The notes under the pieces are model-generated. The model was given only the letters and a program-made list of their open reading frames with translations, had not been told where the DNA came from and did no database searches. This document shows positions 36,392-44,928 of a DNA stretch of 64,000 nt, piece after piece (within the stretch, counting starts at the first letter, position 1; every line of letters begins with the position of its first letter). The position numbers were made by a program, and so were the translations under genes. Source of the stretch: an uncultured Pelagibacteraceae bacterium (GTDB lineage Bacteria; Pseudomonadota; Alphaproteobacteria; Pelagibacterales; Pelagibacteraceae); NCBI GenBank assembly GCA_902570425.1, contig CACFYB010000003.1:1-64000 (forward strand). Reading direction: 5' to 3'.

Positions 36392-37606
36392 TTACATTAA
36401 TTCTTTTAAACTTTGTCTTTTGCTGATAATCTTTATTTGAGAGTTTTTTATTAATATCTCAGATGGTTTTGGTCTTAAATTATAATTTGAACTTAATGAC
36501 ATTCCATATGCTCCGACATCACAAATAATAACTAAATCTTTTTCTTTTAATTTTTGAAATTTTTTAACAGATAAAAATTTATCAGTACTTTCACATATTG
36601 GCCCAACAAACTCATGAGTTTTTTTAGATTTTTTTTTGTTTTTAGTAACAGGAATAATTTGATGTTTAGCATTATATAAAGCCGGTCTTATTAAATCATT
36701 CATTGCAGCATCTAAAATGATGAAATTTTTTTTTTCATTTTCTTTTATATAAGTTATTTTAGAAATTAAAAATCCAGTGTTACCAATTATTGACCTGCCT
36801 GGTTCAAAAATTATTCGAGAGTTATGTTTTTTCATAAAACTTTTGATATTTTCTGCATATTTTTTTAGGTTTAATTTTTTCTTATTTTTTCCATAATTTA
36901 TTCCCATTCCGCCACCTAGATCAATATATTCAAATTTATATTTTGTTTTTTTTATAATCTTATCTAATATTTTAAGCATCTTTTGATAGGGTTTAATTTC
37001 TAGAATTTGACTCCCAATGTGAACACTTACACATTTTAAATTTAAATTTTTAGATTTATTTACATATTTTACTAATTCTAAGAAAATTTTTTCTGATACA
37101 CCGAACTTATTTTCTTTTTTGCCAGTTGATATTTGACTCAATGTTTTTGCGTCTGTATTTGGGTTTAATCTTATGCCAATATCAACTTTTTTATTTCTAG
37201 TTTTAGCGATTTTTTCTATTTCTAAGATTTCACTTTTTGACTCGGCATTGATTAATAAAATTTTATTTTTTATAGCATAATCTATCTCTACATTGGTTTT
37301 ACCGACGCCTGAGAATACTATTTTATTTGGTTTAATACCCGACTTGAGGGCTTTCATTAGTTCTCCCATTGAGACTACATCTGCACCTAAACCTAATTTT
37401 CTTAATTCTATCAACAATTTTTTATTGGAATTTGCTTTTACTGCAAAACAAATTAAAGGATTTATTGTATTAAAATCATTTTTAAAATTGACGACATTTT
37501 CTTTTATTTTTTTATAAGAATAACAATATAAGGGTGTTGAAAATTTTTTAGCTAAAAAAGAAGTTTTAATTCCATCAATAAAATAATTATTCGCTTTATA
37601 TTTCAT
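36392..37606 (-). CDS. lysA: Diaminopimelate decarboxylase
   Basis: The 404-residue PLP-dependent alanine-racemase-fold enzyme has PLYCYSYKKI, the PLP lysine in CFAVKANSN (near 57), SVHIGSQI, the glycine loop YIDLGGGMGI and GPICESTDKF with the active-site Cys of the partner subunit. It makes lysine from meso-diaminopimelate. It follows lptM after ten bases. The order argH-lptM-lysA is typical of alphaproteobacteria. Confidence 0.96.
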   Translation of the reverse strand: MKYKANNYFIDGIKTSFLAKKFSTPLYCYSYKKIKENVVNFKNDFNTINPLICFAVKANSNKKLLIELRKLGLGADVVSMGELMKALKSGIKPNKIVFSGVGKTNVEIDYAIKNKILLINAESKSEILEIEKIAKTRNKKVDIGIRLNPNTDAKTLSQISTGKKENKFGVSEKIFLELVKYVNKSKNLNLKCVSVHIGSQILEIKPYQKMLKILDKIIKKTKYKFEYIDLGGGMGINYGKNKKKLNLKKYAENIKSFMKKHNSRIIFEPGRSIIGNTGFLISKITYIKENEKKNFIILDAAMNDLIRPALYNAKHQIIPVTKNKKKSKKTHEFVGPICESTDKFLSVKKFQKLKEKDLVIICDVGAYGMSLSSNYNLRPKPSEILIKNSQIKIISKRQSLKELM

Positions 37607-37616
37607 CTCATTATTT

Positions 37617-37748
37617 TTAGTTTGATATCACTTTAAGTTTGATATCTGTCTTTTTTGATTTTGGTTCCTCATAAATAGGATCACCTTTTTTTCCGCATGA
37701 AAGTACCAAAATATTTATCACAATTAATAAAAGTATTTTTTTAATCAT
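37617..37748 (-). CDS. lptM: Small LptM-like lipoprotein
   Basis: This 43-residue gene fits between lysA and argH. Its product has a basic N-terminus, a hydrophobic stretch and the lipobox VLSC (Cys18), followed by GKKGDPIYEEP. That resembles LptM/YifL (CGQKGPL with Pro-rich tail), which helps mature the LptD/E lipopolysaccharide translocon by promoting LptD disulfides. It is shorter than E. coli YifL (67). Its start overlaps the argH stop in an ATGA junction, so translation should be coupled. The location between argH and lysA is the standard alphaproteobacterial site for this lipoprotein. Confidence 0.85.
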   Translation of the reverse strand: MIKKILLLIVINILVLSCGKKGDPIYEEPKSKKTDIKLKVISN

Positions 37749-39136
37749 AATTTTTTTTTATATTTTAATATCATTTTTTTAATATTATCAAAAGATGTTC
37801 CTCCATAAGACCTTTTTGATTTTACAGAGTTTTCAAGATTGAATACATTTAAAACATCAGAAGTTAATTCAGGAAAAATTTTTTTTAAATCACTGATATT
37901 TAAATCCTCTAATTTTATCTTTTTTCTTTCGGCAAAATTTACTATTAATGATGTTTTTTCATAAGCCTCTCTAAATGATATTGAATGATTTTTAACTAAA
38001 TAATCTGCTAAATCTGTAGCTGTTATAAAGCCTGTATCTGCAAGTTCTAACATTCTTTTTTTATTTGGACTTAAGTTATTTAAAATTTCGTCTAATAATT
38101 TGAGACAATTAATTAAATTATCGTTAGAACTAAAAACATTTTCTTTATCATCTTGTAAATCTTTAAAATAAGATAAAGGCAGTCCTTTCAACAAAGAAAG
38201 CATAGAAAATAAATTTCCATAAAATGTTCCAGTTTTACCTCTTAAAAATTCTAAAATGTCTGGATTCTTTTTTTGAGGCATTATTGAAGATCCAGTTACA
38301 ACCTTATCTGATAATTTAATCAAATCAAAAGCATCTGAATTCCATATAATTAATTCTTCAGCAATTCTAGATATATGCATTGAGCAAACTGAGCAACTAT
38401 AAAGATAGTCTAAAACAAAATCTCTATCTGAAACAGTGTCTATTGAATTATTAGTAGGTTTTTTAAAACCTAATTTTTTAGCTGTATATTCTCTGTCTAT
38501 ATTAAAGGATGTTCCTGCCAAAGCAAGTACACCGAGAGGACTTTCATTTAAACTTTCAATGTTATCATTAAATCTTTTTTTATCTCTAGTAAACATTTCG
38601 ACATAAGCCATAAGATAATGTGCAAAAGATATAGGCTGTGCATTTTTTAGATGTGTAAATCCTGGCATTATAGTTTTGATATTTTTCTCGGCAATCCTTA
38701 AAGTAGTTTTAATTATTTTATTAAGATGATTTAAAATTTCTTTATTCGATGATCTCATCCAAATTTTTAAATCTGTAATAACTTGATCATTTCTAGATCT
38801 AGCAGTATGAATATAACCAGCTTCCTCACCAATTATTTCAAATAGTCTCTTTTCAATATTCATGTGAATATCTTCGTATTTTAAATTATACTCAAATTTG
38901 TTTTTAGATATTTCTTTTTCAATTTTACCAAGTCCATAAATAATTTTATTTTTTATTTTAAAAGAAATGATTTTTTGTTTAAAAAGCATTTCTACGTGAG
39001 CAATAGACCCCATTATATCTTGTTTAAATAGTCTTTTGTCAATATCTAAGGAACCCCCAACTTTTTGAAAAAAACTAGATGTATTTTTTTTTATACGATT
39101 TTTCCAAATTGCCTTATTGTTTTTATTTTTTGCCAT
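37745..39136 (-). CDS. argH: Argininosuccinate lyase
   Basis: The 463-residue fumarase-superfamily enzyme has the signature GSSIMPQKKNPD (near 284), the N-terminal active-site region HIHMNIEKRL-like segment (DIHMNIEKRLFE) and HTARSRNDQVITD. It cleaves argininosuccinate to arginine and fumarate. It begins just 23 bp from the divergent TlpA gene and is followed by lptM with a four-base overlap. This arrangement, with tlpA on the other strand, recurs in alphaproteobacteria. Confidence 0.97.
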   Translation of the reverse strand: MAKNKNNKAIWKNRIKKNTSSFFQKVGGSLDIDKRLFKQDIMGSIAHVEMLFKQKIISFKIKNKIIYGLGKIEKEISKNKFEYNLKYEDIHMNIEKRLFEIIGEEAGYIHTARSRNDQVITDLKIWMRSSNKEILNHLNKIIKTTLRIAEKNIKTIMPGFTHLKNAQPISFAHYLMAYVEMFTRDKKRFNDNIESLNESPLGVLALAGTSFNIDREYTAKKLGFKKPTNNSIDTVSDRDFVLDYLYSCSVCSMHISRIAEELIIWNSDAFDLIKLSDKVVTGSSIMPQKKNPDILEFLRGKTGTFYGNLFSMLSLLKGLPLSYFKDLQDDKENVFSSNDNLINCLKLLDEILNNLSPNKKRMLELADTGFITATDLADYLVKNHSISFREAYEKTSLIVNFAERKKIKLEDLNISDLKKIFPELTSDVLNVFNLENSVKSKRSYGGTSFDNIKKMILKYKKKL

Positions 39137-39159
39137 GATAATTATTTATACCTTTTAGC

Positions 39160-39669
39160 ATGAGATTTTTAATAATAATTATTTTTTTAATATCTAATTC
39201 ATATGCAGAAGAATCTATTGATATAAAAAATCTTATTATCAATAAAGAGTTAAAAAACCACTCTGCTTTAACGTTTCTAGACGCTAAAAACAATCAATTA
39301 AATATAGGCGATTATAAAGGAAATTTGATTTTATTGAATTTTTGGGCCACTTGGTGTGCTCCTTGTAAAGAAGAAATGCCCTCTTTAGATTTATTAAAAA
39401 CGAATGAATCTTTAAATAATTTAAAAATATTTCCTATTAATGTTGGCCAGGATAACATTAAAAAATCATTAAAATTTTTTGAGGATTTAAATATTAAAAA
39501 TTTGGATATTTATTTTGATACACCTGTAACTTTAGCAAAAAAATTTCAATTAAGGGGGATTCCAACTTCAATTTTGATTAATAAAGATGGTTTAGAGTTT
39601 GCTAGAATTATTGGATCAATAGATTTTCAGGATAAAAAGTTTATAGACTGGCTAAGTAATTTTAATTAA
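39160..39669 (+). CDS. TlpA-like periplasmic thiol-disulfide protein
   Basis: The 169-residue protein has a short signal peptide (MRFLIIIIFLISNSYA) and a thioredoxin fold with FWATWCAPCKEE (redox Cys66 and Cys69). The cis-Pro loop is RGIPTS. TlpA/ResA-type proteins reduce periplasmic disulfides, for example in cytochrome c maturation or Cu delivery to oxidase. The WCAPC active site fits this group. It lies divergent from argH, as tlpA does in several alphaproteobacteria, and ends with a four-base overlap with the HIG1 gene. Confidence 0.9.
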   Translation: MRFLIIIIFLISNSYAEESIDIKNLIINKELKNHSALTFLDAKNNQLNIGDYKGNLILLNFWATWCAPCKEEMPSLDLLKTNESLNNLKIFPINVGQDNIKKSLKFFEDLNIKNLDIYFDTPVTLAKKFQLRGIPTSILINKDGLEFARIIGSIDFQDKKFIDWLSNFN

Positions 39670-39869
39670 TTCTTAAAAAAATAAGCAAAACTTACCAACA
39701 ATATAATTGCTACAAATTGTAGTAAAACTCTCAATTGCATCAACTTGTTTGAATACTTTTTGCTAGATTCGCCACCTTTAAATAAAGTCCCTATTCCCAG
39801 AATTAAAACAATAGCAACTCCAATTAGTAGAGCTATAGATAAAAATTTGACTAATATTCCAGAAATCAT
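39666..39869 (-). CDS. HIG1-domain twin-transmembrane protein
   Basis: I choose the ATG at 39869 (MISGILVKFLSIALLIGV), giving 67 residues. The longer frame to 39944 would cross into the start region of the divergent hydrolase. Two membrane segments (about 8-28 and 46-65) flank a loop with GTLFKGGESSKKYSNKLMQLRVL, short motif NKLMQLRVL. This fits the HIG1 family, whose mitochondrial members associate with respiratory supercomplexes. The bacterial role is unclear. The stop shares TTAA with the TlpA gene. Confidence 0.82.
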   Translation of the reverse strand: MISGILVKFLSIALLIGVAIVLILGIGTLFKGGESSKKYSNKLMQLRVLLQFVAIILLVSFAYFFKN

Positions 39870-39918
39870 AAATGTATTGTAGGGTGTTTTCAAAATAAAA
39901 AAACCTAAATTATTAAGT

Positions 39919-40578
39919 ATGACATTTTGTCTAGATACAACCATTATTAAGCCAGAGAATAATGCAGATATTAAAAATGCGATTGTCTTACTTCACGGAT
40001 ATGGAGGAGATGGCAAAGATATAAGCATGTTGTCTTTAAATTGGAAAAGACATTTACCCAACACAATTTTTATTTGTCCAAATGGCCATGAACCTTGCCC
40101 AATAAATCCAAATGGTTTCCAGTGGTTTGATTTGACTAAAGATGATCCAGAATATATTTTGGAAGAGTCAATTAAGGCAGAAAAAGTTTTATATAAATTT
40201 ATTGATGAAATTAAAAAAAGATACAAATTAGATAATGAAAAAATTATTCTTTCAGGATTTAGTCAAGGTTGCATGATGTCCATAAATTTAGGTTTGACAT
40301 CAAGTGAAAAATATAATTGTATCATTGGTTTTTCGGGTAAAATAATAAATCAAAAAGATTTAAAGTTAAGAAAAAAAGTTTCAACAGATATTTTATTAAT
40401 TCATGGTGATGCAGATCAAGTTGTTTCACCCAATTTTTTGTTAGAAGCAAAAGATTTTTTTCTAAGAAATGATATTGAAATTGAAACTCATTTAATAAAA
40501 AATTGTGATCACCATATACCTATTGCCGCATCTAGTATAGCATTAAATTACATTTTAAAAAAAATTAATGATTGCTAA
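39919..40578 (+). CDS. Carboxylesterase/phospholipase-like alpha/beta hydrolase
   Basis: The 219-residue enzyme has the alpha/beta hydrolase elbow GFSQG (Ser, near 113), an Asp in IHGDADQVV and a His in NCDHHI, giving a complete triad. HGYGGDGKD near the N-terminus fits the oxyanion loop. It belongs to the phospholipase/carboxylesterase (Abhydrolase_2) family of small cytoplasmic esterases. The natural substrate cannot be told. It starts 49 bp from the divergent HIG1 gene and is followed by an HNH protein. Confidence 0.88.
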   Translation: MTFCLDTTIIKPENNADIKNAIVLLHGYGGDGKDISMLSLNWKRHLPNTIFICPNGHEPCPINPNGFQWFDLTKDDPEYILEESIKAEKVLYKFIDEIKKRYKLDNEKIILSGFSQGCMMSINLGLTSSEKYNCIIGFSGKIINQKDLKLRKKVSTDILLIHGDADQVVSPNFLLEAKDFFLRNDIEIETHLIKNCDHHIPIAASSIALNYILKKINDC

Positions 40579-40616
40579 ATCTTGAAATAATTTTTTTTTT
40601 AAGTTAGAATTTCAAT

Positions 40617-41186
40617 ATGAATAGCTTTGTCGAACATGATGTATCTTTAGAAAAATGTCCAGCTTTGGTGTTAAATGCAGATTATAGACCCTTAAGTTAT
40701 TATCCTTTATCATTGTGGTCATGGCAAGATACAGTTAAATCAGTATTTTTGGATCGAGTAATTATAGTTAGTAATTATGATAGAGTTGTTAGAAGCCCCT
40801 CTTTTAATATGAAATTACCAAGTGTTATAGCTTTGAAAGATTATATTGTTCCACAATCTAAACCAAGTTTTACGAGATTTAATGTTTTTCTTAGAGATAA
40901 ATTTTCATGTCAATATTGTGGGAGCAATGATGAATTAACATTTGATCATTTATTACCAAGATCAAAGGGTGGAGAAACTAATTGGAACAATGTTGTTACT
41001 GCCTGTTCAGCTTGTAATGTAAAAAAAGGCGGCAAACTATTGAAGTCATCTGGGATGAAACTTTTTCAGTATCCTTATCAACCTTCAACAGAGGATCTTC
41101 ATCGTAACGGTAAAAATTTTCCTCCGAATTATTTACATAAAAGTTGGATGGATTATCTATACTGGGATGTAGAGTTACAGCCGTAA
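40617..41186 (+). CDS. HNH endonuclease family protein
   Basis: The 189-residue protein has a conserved N-terminal block (LVLNADYRPLSYYPLSLWSW) and a zinc-type HNH domain: CQYCGSNDELTFDHLLPRSKGG, split as CQYC, DHLLPRSKGG and NNVVTACSACNVKKG. This compact family is widespread in alphaproteobacteria and cyanobacteria. It is not a restriction enzyme by context: no methylase is near. Its cellular role is unknown. It ends two bases before the convergent coq7 gene. Confidence 0.88.
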   Translation: MNSFVEHDVSLEKCPALVLNADYRPLSYYPLSLWSWQDTVKSVFLDRVIIVSNYDRVVRSPSFNMKLPSVIALKDYIVPQSKPSFTRFNVFLRDKFSCQYCGSNDELTFDHLLPRSKGGETNWNNVVTACSACNVKKGGKLLKSSGMKLFQYPYQPSTEDLHRNGKNFPPNYLHKSWMDYLYWDVELQP

Positions 41187-41188
41187 GG

Positions 41189-41719
41189 TTAAATTTTTTC
41201 AGATATACTGATAGCTATTTTAGAACCAGTTTTTATTATTCTATCCATTATTGAATATAAGCCTTTTTTAGTTGCCCCTTTCTCATAAGCTATATCCTTA
41301 TGATGTAATTCATCTTCTCTAAATTTAATAATTTTTCTTTTAAGTTCTTTTTCATTAGAGCCTAGTTGATTTATTTGATTTAGATAATGTTCGTCAATTA
41401 CTTCTTCAACCGAAGCAGTGCAAAGCATTGCAGCTTTTTTTCCTAATATTGTTGACCCAAAACCTAGTCCTACACCTAGCAGATCCCATAATGGTAAAAA
41501 TTTGGTTGGCTTTATTTTTCTTTTTTTTATTTCATTCTCAAAGAAATCACAGTGTTCTTTTTCATGAATTCTCATTTCCTCTATAGTCTTTTTTAACCTT
41601 TCATCTTTTATAAATGTACTTAATGCTAATAATTGACCTTCGTAAATTTTAACAGCACCTCTTTCACCTGCATGATCAACTCTAATAAATTCTTCAACTT
41701 TATTTTCTGTATTTTTCAT
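41189..41719 (-). CDS. coq7: Demethoxyubiquinone hydroxylase (COQ7 type)
   Basis: The 176-residue protein shows the four-helix di-iron motifs of COQ7: DHAGERGAVKIYEGQL, RIHEKEHCDFFE, EEVIDEHY and FREDELHHKDIA. It hydroxylates demethoxyubiquinone, a late step of ubiquinone synthesis. Alphaproteobacteria commonly use this enzyme in place of the flavin enzyme UbiF. The gene overlaps dsbB by 20 bases. Other ubiquinone genes in this window are ubiE and ubiB. Confidence 0.94.
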   Translation of the reverse strand: MKNTENKVEEFIRVDHAGERGAVKIYEGQLLALSTFIKDERLKKTIEEMRIHEKEHCDFFENEIKKRKIKPTKFLPLWDLLGVGLGFGSTILGKKAAMLCTASVEEVIDEHYLNQINQLGSNEKELKRKIIKFREDELHHKDIAYEKGATKKGLYSIMDRIIKTGSKIAISISEKI

Positions 41720-42188
41720 AATTTTTTAAAATTTTAATCAAAGTTATAAATATTACTAAACTTATTATCATATTAATGGTTGTTAGAGAAAATCCAAAAA
41801 TTCTAAATGTCACATCCTTACAACTTATGACCTTAATTTGTAATTGTTTCAATAATTCTTCTTTAGAATCAAATTCTGTTATATTATTAATCACACAAAC
41901 ACCTGACTCTTCAAATAGATTTTGTTCAATCCCAAAATGATAAAATGAGATTAAAAATGAAAATACAAAAACCATAATCAAGAGTAGAATAATAAATTTT
42001 TCATCTTTTTTAAAAAAGTTATTTGAAATAACCAAAATTATAGCAAGTCCATAAGGGATCCTTTCAATCAAGCATAAATTACAAGGCTGATGTCCAAGAA
42101 CATTTTCAATAAAATATGCAGTAATTAATGAAATAAAACTTATTATAAGAATTATTTTTAAAATGGTATTTTTTTTAAAATTATTCAT
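41700..42188 (-). CDS. dsbB: DsbB-family disulfide bond formation protein
   Basis: The 162-residue protein has four membrane segments. The first periplasmic pair is CNLC within HQPCNLCLIERIPYGLAI, and a second pair lies in the following loop (ESGVCVINN and KVISCKDV). That matches DsbB, which reoxidises DsbA and passes electrons to ubiquinone. A DsbA-like partner is not in the window. The gene lies between yqaA and coq7, an order common in alphaproteobacteria. Confidence 0.9.
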   Translation of the reverse strand: MNNFKKNTILKIILIISFISLITAYFIENVLGHQPCNLCLIERIPYGLAIILVISNNFFKKDEKFIILLLIMVFVFSFLISFYHFGIEQNLFEESGVCVINNITEFDSKEELLKQLQIKVISCKDVTFRIFGFSLTTINMIISLVIFITLIKILKNYEKYRK

Positions 42189-42786
42189 AAAATTTGGATA
42201 TCAAATAGATTATAATTCCAATTATAACAATTAATATTCCAATTATTGTAAACCATTTAGATCCGTGTTCATTCATAAATTTGGTAAATAGATCCCCAAA
42301 TTTATAGGTCAAATAAGATACTATAAAAAAACGTAAACCTCTCGAGATTAGACTAATGAATATAAATACCAAAATATTAAAACCAATTAAACCGCTTGCA
42401 ATAGTAAAAACTTTATAAGGAAGAGGAGTAAAGCCAGCTAAAAACAGAATCCCAAGCCATGCATAAAAACTTTCACTATTAATTAGATTACTTTTAATAT
42501 TGGATAATTTTTCTTCGTATCCATAAAAAGTCATTATTTGCATTCCAATATCAAAAAAAACTGCCCCTATGAAGTATCCTAAGATTCCACCTAAAACAGA
42601 AAATATTGTGGTAATTAGAAAAATTTTGAAAAAGTCATATTTTTTTGCAATAACCATGGGTATTATCATCACATCTGGTGGAATAGGAAAAAAAGAACTT
42701 TCAATAAATGATATAAAAGCAAGATAATATTTGGAACTTTTATGAGCTGCTAAATCTAAACATTTTTTGTAAAGAGAAGTAAACAT
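42181..42786 (-). CDS. yqaA: YqaA-family membrane protein (DedA/VTT fold)
   Basis: The 201-residue protein has about five hydrophobic segments and the VTT/DedA-like motifs FIESSFFPIPPDVMIIPM and AGFTPLPYKVFTIASGL. DedA-superfamily members act in lipid carrier recycling or membrane homeostasis; YqaA itself is not well characterised. It overlaps dsbB by eight bases. It is divergent from tRNA-Leu across 59 bp. Confidence 0.85.
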   Translation of the reverse strand: MFTSLYKKCLDLAAHKSSKYYLAFISFIESSFFPIPPDVMIIPMVIAKKYDFFKIFLITTIFSVLGGILGYFIGAVFFDIGMQIMTFYGYEEKLSNIKSNLINSESFYAWLGILFLAGFTPLPYKVFTIASGLIGFNILVFIFISLISRGLRFFIVSYLTYKFGDLFTKFMNEHGSKWFTIIGILIVIIGIIIYLISKFYE

Positions 42787-42845
42787 TTTTTGGTTTTAAT
42801 ATAATTTTAGTTCTTATACTATTTAATAAATTATTAAACAACCAA

Positions 42846-42930
42846 GGGCGAATGGCGGAACTGGTAGACGCGCACGACTCAAAATCGTGTTTCGCAAGAA
42901 GTGAGAGTTCGATTCTCTCTTCGCCCACCA
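42846..42930 (+). tRNA. tRNA-Leu (anticodon CAA)
   Basis: The acceptor stem GGGCGAA pairs with TTCGCCC, and the 3' CCA is encoded. The anticodon stem CACGA/TCGTG holds the loop CTCAAAA, giving anticodon CAA at 42880-42882, which reads UUG. A class II variable arm (TTC-GCAA-GAA) and T stem GAGAG/CTCTC complete it. The 3' end lies only four bases from the start codon of the acyl-CoA synthetase. Confidence 0.95.
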
Positions 42931-42934
42931 GATT

Positions 42935-44635
42935 ATGGAATTGAATAATATAAATAGTTTAGTGGAGCTTTTTTTTAAAAAGCACGAAGAAAAAAAAACT
43001 CAGATTAATCAACCATTTTTATACTCTTTAAAAGATCAGGATAAGAATTTTTTAACCTGGGATAAAGTGGAGCAAAATATTCAAATTTTATCTGAATACT
43101 TAAATAAAATTTTATTTCCAGGTGATAGATGTGTTTTATTATCAGAAAATCGACCAGAGTGGTTAATTGCGGATATAGCGATTATGAACTCTGGAGGTGT
43201 AACTGTTCCATTATTTACCACATATTCTGAAAGAGATTATGAGTATATTATAAAAGATTGTAAACCAAAAATATGTATTGTTTCAAATAATGTTCAATAT
43301 AAAAAAATTGAAAAGTTTATCTCTAAAGAGACTAAAATTTTATCAATAGAAAATTTTAACGAAAGAATTGAAAGTATTCAAATCATTTTAGAGAAAAAAA
43401 TTGATAAAAATAATAAGTATATTTCTAAAGGCTATAATAGCGGAATTAAAAGAAAAGATCTTGCTTGTATAATTTATACTTCAGGAACAACAGGAAGTCC
43501 TAAAGGAGTGATGCTAAGTCATGGAGGCATCTTATCTAATTGCGAGGGTGCACAAGATATTTTAAAATTGTTAATTAAAAATGATATTCCAGTTTTTTTA
43601 ACTTGGCTTCCCCTATCACATTCATATGAACATACAATACAATATGTGCAAATTTCACTTGGTGCAAAAGTCTATTATGCAGAAAGTTTAGAAAAATTAT
43701 TATCAAACATGGCCATTGCTAAGCCAACCATTATGACAGCAGTGCCTAGATTTTATCAAAATTTGTATAGTAAAATTTCGATAAATTTTTTAAAACAAAA
43801 AGGCCTAAAAAAAAGATTAGTAGAAAATACAATTTTACTTGGAACAAAAATCTTGAATAAAGAAAGACTTAATTTCAAGGAAAGGATAATTAATTTCTTA
43901 TGTGAAAAGCTTGTGAGAAAAAAAATCAAAAACCAGTTTGGTGGAAAATTGAAGGCTTTTGTTTCTGGAGGGGGTGCTTTAGATAAGAAAATTGGTGAGT
44001 TTTTAAATTCCGTAGGTTTGCCAACTTTACAAGGTTATGGATTAACCGAAACTTCACCAGTAGTGAGTTGCAATGTTCCAGGAAAAGTCAAAATTGAAAC
44101 TGTGGGTCCTCCTTTTAGAACAAACCAGGTTAAGATAGCTAATGATGGTGAAATTTTAGTAAAGGGAGAAAATGTTATGCTAGGTTATTGGAACAAGAAA
44201 AAGGAGACAGAAGATATTATTAAAGATGGCTGGTTACATACAGGAGATATTGGAGAGATTACCAAAGAAGGGAATTTAAAAATAACTGATAGAAAAAAAG
44301 AAATTATAGTTAGTCTAGGCGGTGATAATATTTCCCCATCCAAAATTGAAAATTTATTATGTCTTAATGAAAAAATTAAGCAAAGTTTTGTTTATGGAGA
44401 TAAAAAAACTTATTTAGTCGCATTGATTGTGAGTGAAACAGATATGAACTTTAAAGAAATTGAAATTTATTTAGAAAATTTAAATAAAAGTTTGTCTTCG
44501 GTTGAAAAAGTTAAAAAATTTAAATTAATAAATGAGGAGTTTACAATTGAAAATGGAATGTTAACACCAACTTTAAAACTAAAAAGAAAAAAAATTTTAA
44601 ATAAATATAAAGAAGATTTAGAAAAACTTTATTAA
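42935..44635 (+). CDS. Long-chain fatty acid-CoA ligase (AMP-forming)
   Basis: The 566-residue adenylate-forming enzyme shows the P-loop YTSGTTGSPKGVMLSH (near 183), GYGLTETSP (near 368) and the hinge motif GWLHTGDIGEI with ITDRKKEIIV. It activates fatty acids to acyl-CoA via acyl-AMP. The nearest relatives are the ACSL/FadD15-like long-chain ligases. It starts four bases after tRNA-Leu with no ribosome-binding site visible outside the tRNA, so its mRNA may have almost no leader after tRNA 3' processing. No fatty acid transporter or beta-oxidation cluster lies beside it. Confidence 0.9.
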   Translation: MELNNINSLVELFFKKHEEKKTQINQPFLYSLKDQDKNFLTWDKVEQNIQILSEYLNKILFPGDRCVLLSENRPEWLIADIAIMNSGGVTVPLFTTYSERDYEYIIKDCKPKICIVSNNVQYKKIEKFISKETKILSIENFNERIESIQIILEKKIDKNNKYISKGYNSGIKRKDLACIIYTSGTTGSPKGVMLSHGGILSNCEGAQDILKLLIKNDIPVFLTWLPLSHSYEHTIQYVQISLGAKVYYAESLEKLLSNMAIAKPTIMTAVPRFYQNLYSKISINFLKQKGLKKRLVENTILLGTKILNKERLNFKERIINFLCEKLVRKKIKNQFGGKLKAFVSGGGALDKKIGEFLNSVGLPTLQGYGLTETSPVVSCNVPGKVKIETVGPPFRTNQVKIANDGEILVKGENVMLGYWNKKKETEDIIKDGWLHTGDIGEITKEGNLKITDRKKEIIVSLGGDNISPSKIENLLCLNEKIKQSFVYGDKKTYLVALIVSETDMNFKEIEIYLENLNKSLSSVEKVKKFKLINEEFTIENGMLTPTLKLKRKKILNKYKEDLEKLY

Positions 44636-44753
44636 AATAAATTAATTATTTGATTATAAAGCGCATAAACATTAACTTTTTTACACTTTAAAATTATTAA
44701 AATTTTATTTCATTTACAATTTAATTTAAAAAATTTTAACTTTAATTAAAGAA

Positions 44754-44782
44754 TTGACATAACGGTTATAAAAAAATAAAAA
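44754..44782 (+). promoter_or_regulatory. Promoter of the polycationic peptide gene
   Basis: A perfect -35 TTGACA (44754-44759), 17-base spacer and TAAAAA at 44777-44782 (four of six -10 matches). It lies in a 198-base noncoding gap and predicts a start near 44789. Confidence 0.6.
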
Positions 44783-44793
44783 TAACGTAATAG

Positions 44794-44810
44794 CGAATCA
44801 TTTTGATTCG
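44794..44810 (+). other. Leader hairpin of the polycationic peptide mRNA
   Basis: A perfect 7-bp stem (CGAATCA with TGATTCG) and 3-base loop lie close to the predicted 5' end and 12 bases before the ribosome-binding site AGGGAG (44822-44827). It is not followed by T, so it is more likely a 5' stability element or regulator site than a terminator. Confidence 0.6.
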
Positions 44811-44833
44811 TATAACAAAAAAGGGAGCTAAAG

Positions 44834-44908
44834 ATGCCTAAGAGAAGAAAAAAAGCAAAGAAAGCTAAGAAAGCTAAGAAAAAAGCAAAAAAAAGAAGAA
44901 GAAGATAA
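44834..44908 (+). CDS. 24-residue polycationic peptide, unknown function
   Basis: A strong AGGGAG ribosome-binding site lies seven bases before the ATG. The product is 24 residues: MPKRRKKA, alternating AKK units, and an RRRR end. It has 11 Lys, 7 Arg and 4 Ala, no acidic residue and no hydrophobic core. The gene has its own promoter, leader hairpin and intrinsic terminator, so it is an independent transcription unit and not a chance ORF. The closest functional analogies are Thx-type tiny ribosomal proteins, bS22/COX24-like basic peptides and histone H1-like tails. I do not recognise the family. Binding to RNA, DNA or ribosomes is an inference from charge. Confidence 0.82.
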   Translation: MPKRRKKAKKAKKAKKKAKKRRRR

Positions 44909-44928
44909 AAACTTAGTATTCTTTATTA

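Noticed and set aside
40617..41186. Restriction endonuclease or defence system
   Set aside because: The HNH protein belongs to a widespread stand-alone family, with no methyltransferase, helicase or other defence gene nearby.
42787..42845. Promoter for tRNA-Leu (TTGGTT and TATACT)
   Set aside because: The elements are 19 bases apart and weak, so I could not support them above the AT-rich background.
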